A stretch of 56,548 bases of DNA from Pseudomonadota bacterium (GTDB lineage Bacteria > Pseudomonadota > Alphaproteobacteria > Rhizobiales > Xanthobacteraceae), in the NCBI GenBank assembly GCA_023422775.1, contig JAFAGM010000083.1, forward strand, positions 1 to 56,548. Reading direction: 5' to 3'. Below, piece after piece: positions 40,741 to 48,370 of the stretch. Under the pieces are notes generated by a model. It did not search any database. It saw nothing but the letters and a program-made list of their open reading frames with translations, and was not told the DNA's origin. Position 1 is the first letter of the stretch. Every line of letters starts with the position of its first letter. A program made the translations under genes and the position numbers.

Positions 40741-41721
40741 ATGCTCGCTTTCACTCTTCGCCGCGCAATCCAGGCCATCGGCGTCATGATCGCGGTCGGC
40801 GTCATCGCGTTCTCGATGTTCCGGTTCGCCGGCGACCCCGTCAACCAGATCGTTTCACTCGATACACCTGCCGCCGAACGCGAAGCCGTGCGCAAATCGC
40901 TTGGGCTCGACGATCCCGTCCCGGTCCAGTTCCTCCGCTATTTTGCCAATGCCGCGCAGTTCAAGTTCGGCGTGTCCTATCAATTCCGCCAGCCGGTCTC
41001 GAACCTCCTGATGGAGCGGATGCCGGCGACGCTGGAACTCGCCGCCTGCGCCACGCTTCTTTCGATGGTGTTCGGCATCCTGATGGGGGTCTATTCGGCG
41101 CTGCGGCGCGACACCATTCTCACCAAGGTGTTCCAGGCGGTGTCGCTGATCGGGATCTCGCTGCCGACATTCCTGATCGGCATCCTGCTGATCTATCTGT
41201 TCGCCGTGACGCTCGGCTGGCTGCCCTCGTTCGGACGCGGCGACGTGGTGCGGATCGGCTGGTGGACCACGGGCCTGCTCACCGTTTCGGGCCTCAAGGC
41301 GCTCATCATGCCCTCGATCACGCTCGGCCTGTTCCAGATGACCCTGATCATGCGGCTGGTGCGCGCCGAAATGCTCGAAGTGCTGCGTACCGACTACATC
41401 CGCTTCGCCCGCGCCCGCGGCCTGACCACGCGCGCGATCCATTTCGGCCATGCACTCAAGAACACGCTGGTCCCGGTCATCACCGTGGCCGGCCTGCAGT
41501 TTGGCTCGGTTATTGCATTTTCGATCATCACCGAGACCGTGTTCCAGTGGCCCGGCATGGGCCTGCTGTTCGTGCAGGCGATCCAGAACGTCGATATCCC
41601 GATCATGGCTGCGTACCTGCTGATGATTTCGCTGATCTTCGTCACCATCAACCTCGTGGTCGATATCCTCTACACCGTCGTCGATCCGCGCCTGCGCTCG
41701 ACCATCAGCCGCCCTGCTTGA
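40741..41721 (+). CDS. Peptide ABC transporter permease, DppB/GsiC type
   Basis: 326 aa with six hydrophobic segments. The first is AIQAIGVMIAVGVIAFSMFRF; the periplasmic loop has RKSLGLDDPVPVQFLRYF; the EAA loop is RTDYIRFARARGLTTRAIHFGHALKNTL, the classic DppB pattern. It forms half of the peptide channel with the next gene. It is in an operon of five transporter genes and follows the binding-protein gene after a hairpin. Confidence 0.94.
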   Translation: MLAFTLRRAIQAIGVMIAVGVIAFSMFRFAGDPVNQIVSLDTPAAEREAVRKSLGLDDPVPVQFLRYFANAAQFKFGVSYQFRQPVSNLLMERMPATLELAACATLLSMVFGILMGVYSALRRDTILTKVFQAVSLIGISLPTFLIGILLIYLFAVTLGWLPSFGRGDVVRIGWWTTGLLTVSGLKALIMPSITLGLFQMTLIMRLVRAEMLEVLRTDYIRFARARGLTTRAIHFGHALKNTLVPVITVAGLQFGSVIAFSIITETVFQWPGMGLLFVQAIQNVDIPIMAAYLLMISLIFVTINLVVDILYTVVDPRLRSTISRPA

Positions 41722-41734
41722 GGCGAGGTTCTTC

Positions 41735-42706
41735 ATGTCCGATGCCGTCGTCCCGCACCAGGCCCCGTCGAACGCGCCCGCCGCGCGTTCCGGTGCCGGC
41801 TGGTTCAAGCGCGCACTCGACAGCGACATCTTCTACTCGTTCCGCCGTTCCCGCATGACCATGGTGGCGGGCGCCGTGACCGTGCTGTTTTTCCTGCTGG
41901 CGATTTTTGCGTCCCAGCTTGCGGTGCAGAACCCGTTCGATCCGGCGCAGCTGCAGTTGATGAATTCGCGGATTTCGCCGCTGTGGACCGCCGACGGCCA
42001 GACCCCGTTCCTGCTCGGCACCGACGAACAGGGCCGCGACGTGTTTTCGGCCATTCTCTACGGCTTGCGGATCTCGCTCACCGTCGGCGTGCTCGGCGTC
42101 GTGCTGGCCGGCACGCTCGGCATCGCGCTCGGGCTGGTCGCAGGCTATTTCGGCGGCGCAGTCGACGGGCTGATCATGCGCATCGCCGACGTGCAGCTCA
42201 CCTTCCCTGCGATCCTGATCGCGCTGCTGGTCAACGGCGTCGCCAAGTCCGTGTTCGGCAACCGGCTCGACGCCATGAGCACGCTCGCCGTGCTGGTGGT
42301 CGCGATCGGCCTGAGTTTCTGGGTGCAGTATGCCCGGACCGTGCGCGGATCCGTCATGGTCGAGAAGAACAAGGATTACGTCGCCGCCGCGCAACTGATC
42401 GGCCTGCGCGCCCCCGTGATCATGCTGCGGCACGTGCTGCCGAACACGATGGGACCCATTCTCGTGATCGCCACCATCAACCTCGCGCTCGCCATCATCA
42501 CCGAGGCGACGCTGTCGTTCCTGGGCGCCGGCATGCCCGATACCATGCCGTCGCTCGGCACCTTGATCCGGATCGGCAACAACTATCTCTTCGCCGGCGA
42601 ATGGTGGATCGTCGCCTTCCCCGGCATCGCGCTGGCGGGGCTGATCCTCTCCATCAACCTGCTCGGCGACTGGCTGCGCGACGCGCTCAATCCAAAACTC
42701 CGATGA
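41735..42706 (+). CDS. Peptide ABC transporter permease, DppC/GsiD type
   Basis: 323 aa. N-terminal membrane segment MVAGAVTVLFFLLAIFASQL, then the DppC hallmark FLLGTDEQGRDVFSAILYGLRISL, and the EAA loop KDYVAAAQLIGLRAPVIMLRHVLPN. The C-terminus ends PGIALAGLILSINLLGDWLR as usual. Its stop overlaps the ATG of the following ATPase gene (ATGA). Confidence 0.94.
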   Translation: MSDAVVPHQAPSNAPAARSGAGWFKRALDSDIFYSFRRSRMTMVAGAVTVLFFLLAIFASQLAVQNPFDPAQLQLMNSRISPLWTADGQTPFLLGTDEQGRDVFSAILYGLRISLTVGVLGVVLAGTLGIALGLVAGYFGGAVDGLIMRIADVQLTFPAILIALLVNGVAKSVFGNRLDAMSTLAVLVVAIGLSFWVQYARTVRGSVMVEKNKDYVAAAQLIGLRAPVIMLRHVLPNTMGPILVIATINLALAIITEATLSFLGAGMPDTMPSLGTLIRIGNNYLFAGEWWIVAFPGIALAGLILSINLLGDWLRDALNPKLR

Positions 42707-43701
42707 CCATTCCCGTCCTTTCCGTGCGCAACCTCGAGGTCGAGTTCCTCACCCGCCGCAGCACGCTGCGCGCCATCAACGGCGTTTCCTTCGACATCGC
42801 CAAGGGCGAGGTGCTCGGCGTGGTCGGCGAGTCCGGCGCCGGCAAATCGGTCACCGGACTTGCCGTCATTGGACTGATCGATCCTCCCGGCCGCATCTCG
42901 GGCGGCGAGATCCATCTGTCGGGAACGCGGATCGACCACCTCCCGCCGGAAGAAATCCGCCGCATCCGGGGAAAACGGATCGGAATGATCTTCCAGGATC
43001 CGCTGACCAGCCTCAACCCGCTCTACCGGATCGGCGACCAGATCGTGGAGACGATCCGGACCCACCTCAATCTCCCGGAGACCGCGGCGCGCAAGCGCGC
43101 CATCGATCTGCTCGCCGAAGTCGGAATCCCTGCGCCGGAAAAGCGCATCGACGCCTATCCGCACGAGTTCTCCGGCGGCATGCGCCAGCGTGTCGTGATC
43201 GCGCTGGCGATCTGCGCCGAGCCGGAATTGATCATCGCCGACGAGCCGACCACCGCGCTCGACGTCTCGGTGCAGGCGCAGATCATTTCGTTGATCAAGC
43301 GCTTGGGGCGCGATCACGGCACCGCCGTCATGCTGGTCACCCACGACATGGGCGTGATCGCCGAGACATCCGATCGCGTTGCGGTGATGTATTCGGGCCG
43401 GATCGCCGAGATCGGCCCGGTGCAGGATGTCGTGCAGAACCCGCTGCATCCCTACGCCAAAGGCTTGATGGGCGCGATACCGACGCTTGCCGGCGACGAC
43501 AAGCGGCTGGTGCAAATTCCGGGGTCGATGCCGCGGCTGTCGGCGATCCCGCCGGGCTGCTCGTTCAATCCGCGCTGCGCGTTTGCGTTCGACCGCTGCC
43601 GCGTCGAGCGGCCCGAGCCCATCAAACAGGGATCGCACGCCGTGGCCTGCCATCTCTTCGACACCGCGCCCCGGGAAGCCGTGAAGGAGACCGCGGCATG
43701 A
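42703..43701 (+). CDS. Peptide ABC transporter ATP-binding protein, DppD type
   Basis: 332 aa from the ATG that overlaps the DppC stop. Walker A GVVGESGAGKSVTGLAVIG, signature HEFSGGMRQRVVIALAI, Walker B ELIIADEPTTALDV and the switch His in VMLVTHDMGVIAE. The C-terminal oligopeptide extension has PPGCSFNPRCAFAFDRC, the cysteine cluster that binds an Fe-S cluster in this subfamily. It is an ATPase with the partner at 43698-44696; the pair drives peptide uptake. Confidence 0.95.
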   Translation: MTIPVLSVRNLEVEFLTRRSTLRAINGVSFDIAKGEVLGVVGESGAGKSVTGLAVIGLIDPPGRISGGEIHLSGTRIDHLPPEEIRRIRGKRIGMIFQDPLTSLNPLYRIGDQIVETIRTHLNLPETAARKRAIDLLAEVGIPAPEKRIDAYPHEFSGGMRQRVVIALAICAEPELIIADEPTTALDVSVQAQIISLIKRLGRDHGTAVMLVTHDMGVIAETSDRVAVMYSGRIAEIGPVQDVVQNPLHPYAKGLMGAIPTLAGDDKRLVQIPGSMPRLSAIPPGCSFNPRCAFAFDRCRVERPEPIKQGSHAVACHLFDTAPREAVKETAA

Positions 43702-44696
43702 GCGCCCCCTTCGTCGACATCAGGAATTTGCGCCGCGTGTTCGACGTCTCGAAGCCGTGGCTCAACCGCGTGCTCGAGGGCGGTCACCTGGAGTTTTTGA
43801 AGGCCGTCGACGGCGTCACCTTCGATATCAAAAAGGGTGAGACCTTTGCCCTGGTCGGGGAATCCGGATCGGGCAAGACCACGGTGGCGCGGATGGTCGT
43901 CGGGCTGCTGCCGCCAAGCTCGGGCGAAGTGGTCATCGACGGCGTGTCGATGACGAGTGCCAGGCAGGCGCAGGCCCGCCAGCGCCTGCGGCGGCGTATA
44001 CAGATGATCTTCCAGGACCCCTATGCGAGCCTCAATCCGCGCTTCCGGGTCGATGCCATCGTTTCCGAACCGATCCGCGCCTTCGGCCTGATCGAGGGCG
44101 AGCGCGACATCCGTTCCCGCGTCGGCGAATTGCTGGGTCTGGTCGGCCTGCACCCGGACGACGGGCTGAAATATCCGCATGAATTCTCCGGCGGCCAGCG
44201 CCAGCGCATCGCGATCGCGCGGGCGCTGGCGTCGGAAGCCGAATTCATCGTCTGCGACGAGCCGACCTCGGCGCTCGACGTTTCCGTACAGGCGCAGATT
44301 CTCAACCTGATGCGCGACCTGCAGGACAAGTTCGGCCTCACCTATCTCTTCATCAGCCACAACCTCGCCGTGGTCCGCCACATGGCGACCCGCATCGGCG
44401 TGATGTATCTCGGCCGCATCGTGGAGATCGCCGAGGGCCGCGAATTGTTCGCCAACCCCAGGATGCCCTACACCAGGATGCTGCTGGGCGCGGTCCCGGA
44501 TCTCGCGATGTCCGGCCGGCAGCGGATTCCGGTCAAGGGCGAAATCCCCAATCCGATCGACCCGCCGCCCGGCTGCGCCTTCAACCCGCGCTGCCCGCTG
44601 GCGTTCGATCTCTGCCGGAAGGAAGCACCGGTCCTGATCGACGGCGTCGCCTGCCATGCCGTCAACCATCCGGTTGAGGCAGCAGCCTTGGTATGA
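43698..44696 (+). CDS. Peptide ABC transporter ATP-binding protein, DppF type
   Basis: 332 aa; the ATG overlaps the DppD stop by 4 bp. Walker A FALVGESGSGKTTVARMVVG, signature HEFSGGQRQRIAIARAL, Walker B EFIVCDEPTSALDV and LFISHNLAVVRH. The C-terminal PPPGCAFNPRCPLAFDLC again carries the oligo_HPY cysteines. The N-terminus contains a DppF-type insert (SKPWLNRVLEGGHLEFLKAV). It completes the importer. Confidence 0.95.
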   Translation: MSAPFVDIRNLRRVFDVSKPWLNRVLEGGHLEFLKAVDGVTFDIKKGETFALVGESGSGKTTVARMVVGLLPPSSGEVVIDGVSMTSARQAQARQRLRRRIQMIFQDPYASLNPRFRVDAIVSEPIRAFGLIEGERDIRSRVGELLGLVGLHPDDGLKYPHEFSGGQRQRIAIARALASEAEFIVCDEPTSALDVSVQAQILNLMRDLQDKFGLTYLFISHNLAVVRHMATRIGVMYLGRIVEIAEGRELFANPRMPYTRMLLGAVPDLAMSGRQRIPVKGEIPNPIDPPPGCAFNPRCPLAFDLCRKEAPVLIDGVACHAVNHPVEAAALV

Positions 44697-44796
44697 TCAC
44701 GGAGATGGATGCAATGCGTGGCATCCCAGCGATTGGCATCCAGCTTCGCCTGTGGTCAAGTGCGCTCATATCGCAATACCACCGCATCAGATTACC

Positions 44797-46602
44797 ATGA
44801 GCAACGTCAATCCCGATCCGTTCACCACCCGGCCGGAAATCGAAGGCACTTTCGGCGTCGTCACCTCGACCCACTGGATCGCGACCGCGGTCGGCATGGG
44901 AATCCTGGAAAAGGGCGGCAACGCGTTCGACGCCGGTGTCGCCACGGCCTTCACGCTGCAGGTGGTCGAGCCGCATCTGAACGGACCGGGCGGCGACGTG
45001 CCGATCATCGTCCATGACACCAGGCGCGGCCGCACGGAGGTGATCTGCGGCCAGGGTCCTGCGCCGGCGAAAGCCACCATCGCGCATTACAGGAGCGAGG
45101 GCCTGGAGATGGTGCCCGGAACAGGACTGCTCGCAGCCTGCGTTCCCGGCACGTTCGAATCCTGGATGCTGCTGCTGCGCGATTACGGCACGATGCGGCT
45201 GCGCGACGTGCTGGAGCCCGCTATCGCCTACGCCCGCGACGGCTATCCGCTGGTCGAACGGGCGTCGGCAACCATTCAGGTCGTCGAGAAACTTTTCCGC
45301 AAGCACTGGACGACGTCGGCCGCGGTCTACCTGCCGAACAACGAAGTACCCGTGCCCGGCACGCTGTTCACCAACAAGCAGCTCTCGGAAACCTACGCCC
45401 GCATCCTGAAAGAGGCGGAAAGCGCGGGTGGCGACCGTGTCGCGCAGATCGAACGCGCGCGAAAATCCTGGTCGCACGGCTTTGTGGCGGAAGCGATCGA
45501 CAAGTTCTGCCGCACGCAGGACGTGATGGACGTCTCTGGCTCGCCGCATCGCGGCGTGCTCTCGGCCGACGACATGGCGCGCTGGCAGCCGACCGTCGAG
45601 ACGCCCTTGACGTATGATTATGGCCGCTACACTGTCTGCAAGCCCGGCGTCTGGAGCCAGGGCCCGGTGATGCTACAGCAACTCGCGCTGTTGAAGGGCT
45701 TTGAACTCGATGGGCTCGATCCCGCCGGTCCCGAGTTCATCCACCTGCAGATCGAATGCGCGAAGCTTGCCTTCGCCGACCGCGAGAAATTCTACGGCGA
45801 TCCCAAGTTCACCGAGATCCCGATCGCGACCTTGCTGTCGGATACCTACAATGACGAGCGACGCAAGCTGATCTCCAGAGACACCGCCTCGCTCGATTTC
45901 ATCCCGGGCTCGGTGGAAGGCTTCGGCTCGGTGGTCAAGCTGCGCCGCGCCGAGGGCCATCGCGAGGCGGTCGGCGCCATGGGCGCGGGCGAACCAACCG
46001 TCGGCCGCTTCGGCGAAGTGCGCGGCGACACCGTGCATTTCGATATCATCGACCAGGCCGGCAACATGATCTCGGCGACGCCGTCCGGCGGCTGGCTGCA
46101 ATCGTCGCCGGTCATTCCCGAACTCGGCTTCTGCCTCGGCAGCCGCGCCCAGATGTTCTGGCTGGAGGAGGATCACCCGGCGGCGCTGGCGCCGGGCAAG
46201 CGCCCGCGCACCACGCTCTCGCCCACCATGGCGCTGCGCGATGGCGAGCCCTACATGGCCTGGGGTTCGCCTGGCGGCGACCAGCAGGATCAATGGACCA
46301 CGCAATTCTTCCTGCGCCATGTCCATGCCAAGCTGAACCTGCAGGAGGCGATCGACGCGCCCGCCTGGCACTCCGAACATTTCCCGATCTCGTTCTGGCC
46401 GCGCACCGCGCGCCCTGGCGTGCTGGTGGTCGAGAGCCGCGTACCGAAGGCGACCGTCGATACCCTGACGAGCCGCGGCCACATCGTCGAGACCGGTCCC
46501 GACTGGTCGGAAGGCCGCCTCACCGCGGCCTCAAAGGTCGGCCGCCGCCGCCGTGCTGCCGCCAATCCCAGGGGCATGCAGGGTTACGCGGCAGGACGAT
46601 AG
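44797..46602 (+). CDS. Gamma-glutamyltransferase family protein without signal peptide
   Basis: 601 aa from the ATG at 44797. The autoprocessing/nucleophile Thr is Thr412 in EVRGDTVHFDIIDQAGNMISATPSG; the N-terminal Ntn pattern MGILEKGGNAFDAGVATAFTL and HLNGPGGDVPI is typical. The frame before the ATG contains no signal peptide, so unlike E. coli Ggt it should remain cytoplasmic. It would hydrolyse or transfer gamma-glutamyl groups from imported peptides. It is 100 bp after the DppF gene and 16 bp before the DUF1028 gene. Many proteins of this family are uncharacterised acylases, so the substrate could be another N-acyl group. Confidence 0.9.
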   Translation: MSNVNPDPFTTRPEIEGTFGVVTSTHWIATAVGMGILEKGGNAFDAGVATAFTLQVVEPHLNGPGGDVPIIVHDTRRGRTEVICGQGPAPAKATIAHYRSEGLEMVPGTGLLAACVPGTFESWMLLLRDYGTMRLRDVLEPAIAYARDGYPLVERASATIQVVEKLFRKHWTTSAAVYLPNNEVPVPGTLFTNKQLSETYARILKEAESAGGDRVAQIERARKSWSHGFVAEAIDKFCRTQDVMDVSGSPHRGVLSADDMARWQPTVETPLTYDYGRYTVCKPGVWSQGPVMLQQLALLKGFELDGLDPAGPEFIHLQIECAKLAFADREKFYGDPKFTEIPIATLLSDTYNDERRKLISRDTASLDFIPGSVEGFGSVVKLRRAEGHREAVGAMGAGEPTVGRFGEVRGDTVHFDIIDQAGNMISATPSGGWLQSSPVIPELGFCLGSRAQMFWLEEDHPAALAPGKRPRTTLSPTMALRDGEPYMAWGSPGGDQQDQWTTQFFLRHVHAKLNLQEAIDAPAWHSEHFPISFWPRTARPGVLVVESRVPKATVDTLTSRGHIVETGPDWSEGRLTAASKVGRRRRAAANPRGMQGYAAGR

Positions 46603-46618
46603 CTCGAAGAGACAATAG

Positions 46619-47329
46619 ATGACCTGGTCGATCATCGCCCGCGACCTCTCAACCGGCCACATCGGCATTGCGGTTGCGACCAGGTTTTTCGCGGTCGGCG
46701 CACGCGTGCCGCATATCGCCGCCGGCATCGGAGGCATCGCGACGCAGGCGCTGGTCAATCCCTATTACGGCATCGACGGCGTGAAATTGCTGCGCGAGGG
46801 GCGCAGCCCCCGCGAAGTGATCGACACGCTGACAGCGGCCGACGACGGCCGCGAGAACCGGCAACTGCATGTGATGGACACAAGCGGCCGCATCGCCGCG
46901 CATACCGGCCGTGAATGCGTCGACTGGTGCGGGCACATCCGGGGCGACGGCTTCTCGCTTGCCGGCAACATGCTGGCGGGCGGCGCCGTGCTCGACGACA
47001 CGGCGCATGCCTATCTCGCCAACACCGCCCTTCCCTTTGCACAACGGCTGATCGCGGCGATGAAGGCGGGCGAAGCCGCCGGCGGCGACATGCGCGGCAA
47101 GCAATCGGCGGCGCTATTGATCCATGGCGAGGAGGAATGGTCCGACCTCGACCTGCGCGTCGACGACCACACCGATCCGCTCGCCGAACTGGAACGGCTG
47201 GAACAGGTCAGCCGCGAGCGCTGGGTGCATTTCCGCCAATTCATGCCGACGCGCAGGAACCCGGCCGGGATCACCGACCGCGCGATCATCGACGCCCGTA
47301 TCGAAGCCGCAACGGCGGACAAGGCATGA
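46619..47329 (+). CDS. DUF1028 family protein (predicted Ntn-hydrolase-like)
   Basis: 236 aa. The DUF1028 pattern is clear: MTWSIIARDLSTGHIGIAVA, TRFFAVGARVPHIAAGIGGI, ATQALVNPYYGIDGVKLL, RQLHVMDTSGRIAAHTG and GDGFSLAGNMLAGGAVLDD. The family has an Ntn-like fold and no proven function. It is 16 bp after the GGT gene on the same strand. A joint role with GGT in peptide or amide hydrolysis is an inference from context. Confidence 0.9.
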   Translation: MTWSIIARDLSTGHIGIAVATRFFAVGARVPHIAAGIGGIATQALVNPYYGIDGVKLLREGRSPREVIDTLTAADDGRENRQLHVMDTSGRIAAHTGRECVDWCGHIRGDGFSLAGNMLAGGAVLDDTAHAYLANTALPFAQRLIAAMKAGEAAGGDMRGKQSAALLIHGEEEWSDLDLRVDDHTDPLAELERLEQVSRERWVHFRQFMPTRRNPAGITDRAIIDARIEAATADKA

Positions 47330-47381
47330 CGGCCGGCCTGCGCAACGCGCTGGATCCGAGGGAACGGTAGCGCACTGGAGA

Positions 47382-47493
47382 CGTCATTGCGAGCGCAGCG
47401 AAGCAATCCATCGCGCCGCAAGTGGAGAAATGGATTGCTTCGTCGCTTTCGCTACCTTGCGCAAACGCTTTGCATTTGTCGCAGGCAATGACG
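47382..47493. repeat. Family B palindromic repeat with an extra internal segment
   Basis: CGTCATTGCGAGCGCAGC, AAGCAATCCATC, linker, ATGGATTGCTTCGTCGC and GCAATGACG at the far end. About 30 bp of unrelated sequence (around ACCTTGCGCAAACGCTTTGC) separates the last two blocks, making this unit longer than the other four. It sits in the convergent gap between DUF1028 and the CnbZ-like gene. Confidence 0.8.
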
Positions 47494-47502
47494 ACTGTGC
47501 CG

Positions 47503-48246
47503 CTAAATCACAATCTCCCGCAGCACCCTCCGGCAATCCATCTCGTACTCCAGGTCGATCACCGGCGGCCGGGCGAAATGCCAGGTCAGGCCCGCGCGCG
47601 CGGCGCCCGGAAAGACCAGCGCTTCGGCAAACACCGGATAGAAATCATGGATCGTGTAGGTCTGCGTCGCGGTTGCATCCTTCCAGCCGAAGCCGAACTC
47701 ACCCATTCGCTTTTCCATCACGCTGACGACGTAACGGACCTTCTCCGCGATGCCCTCGGGGCTGATATCGCGGTAACGCACCGTGCGCTCGGCATAGCTG
47801 GCGTTGCCCTCCTGCGACTCGCCGCTGCCCGCGATCACGAAGCTGGGCGTGCCGCTCCGGCTCGGCCGCGTGAATGAAAACCCATAGAACGACGGTTCGG
47901 CCGGCGGATCGATCTCCGGGCAGACATTGCTGCGCGCCACCGGATTGGTTCGCTCGTCGTAGATGCCCCACTCCGCCAGCGTCTTGACGTAGTGCAGGTT
48001 GAAATTGCGGAAGCCCTCGTCGGTGAACGCGGCCGGTGAGCGCAACTCGCAGGCGCAGAACGAGGTCAGCGGCCTGCCCGCCGCCTGGATGTATTTTGCG
48101 ATTTGCGCAAAACCGTCGGCCAGAGGCACCGGCCTGTCGAAGCGGACCCGCTCGATCTCGTAGCCGGCATTGGCGGCCACCCCTCCGGAATATTGAAACA
48201 CGGCCGGGATGAAGCGGTAGTTGCCGGCGGGAAAGTCGCTCGTCAT
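47503..48246 (-). CDS. Uncharacterised protein, possibly 2-amino-5-chloromuconate deaminase (CnbZ)-like
   Basis: 247 aa from the ATG at 48246, preceded by AGGGGG. Conserved-looking segments are GVAANAGYEIERVRFDRPVP, SFCACELRSPAAFTDEGFR, GSGESQEGNASYAERTVRY and YTIHDFYPVFAEALVFPGAA, then LTWHFARPPVIDLEYEMDCR. From memory this resembles proteins annotated as CnbZ, an aminomuconate deaminase with no close homologues; I cannot confirm it here. It has no signal peptide or membrane segment. It is convergent with the GGT/DUF1028 genes. If it is a deaminase of imines or enamines, it would match the imines made by the DadA-like oxidase. Confidence 0.55.
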   Translation of the reverse strand: MTSDFPAGNYRFIPAVFQYSGGVAANAGYEIERVRFDRPVPLADGFAQIAKYIQAAGRPLTSFCACELRSPAAFTDEGFRNFNLHYVKTLAEWGIYDERTNPVARSNVCPEIDPPAEPSFYGFSFTRPSRSGTPSFVIAGSGESQEGNASYAERTVRYRDISPEGIAEKVRYVVSVMEKRMGEFGFGWKDATATQTYTIHDFYPVFAEALVFPGAARAGLTWHFARPPVIDLEYEMDCRRVLREIVI

Positions 48247-48310
48247 CGTGCCCCCTGTCTTGCCTTCTTCTGGGATGAACAGCTTAGCGATCGTCGCCGG
48301 CGCTGCACAC

Positions 48311-48345
48311 AAAAAAGCGACGGCCGCGATTTCCGCGGCCGTCGC
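48311..48345 (-). terminator. Rho-independent terminator of the RND efflux operon
   Basis: Perfect 12-bp GC-rich stem (GCGACGGCCGCG / CGCGGCCGTCGC) with a 5-nt loop, followed on the minus strand by TTTTTT. It lies 26 bp beyond the stop of the RND pump gene. Confidence 0.88.
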
Positions 48346-48370
48346 CCGTCAGTCCTGCATCAAATACGGC

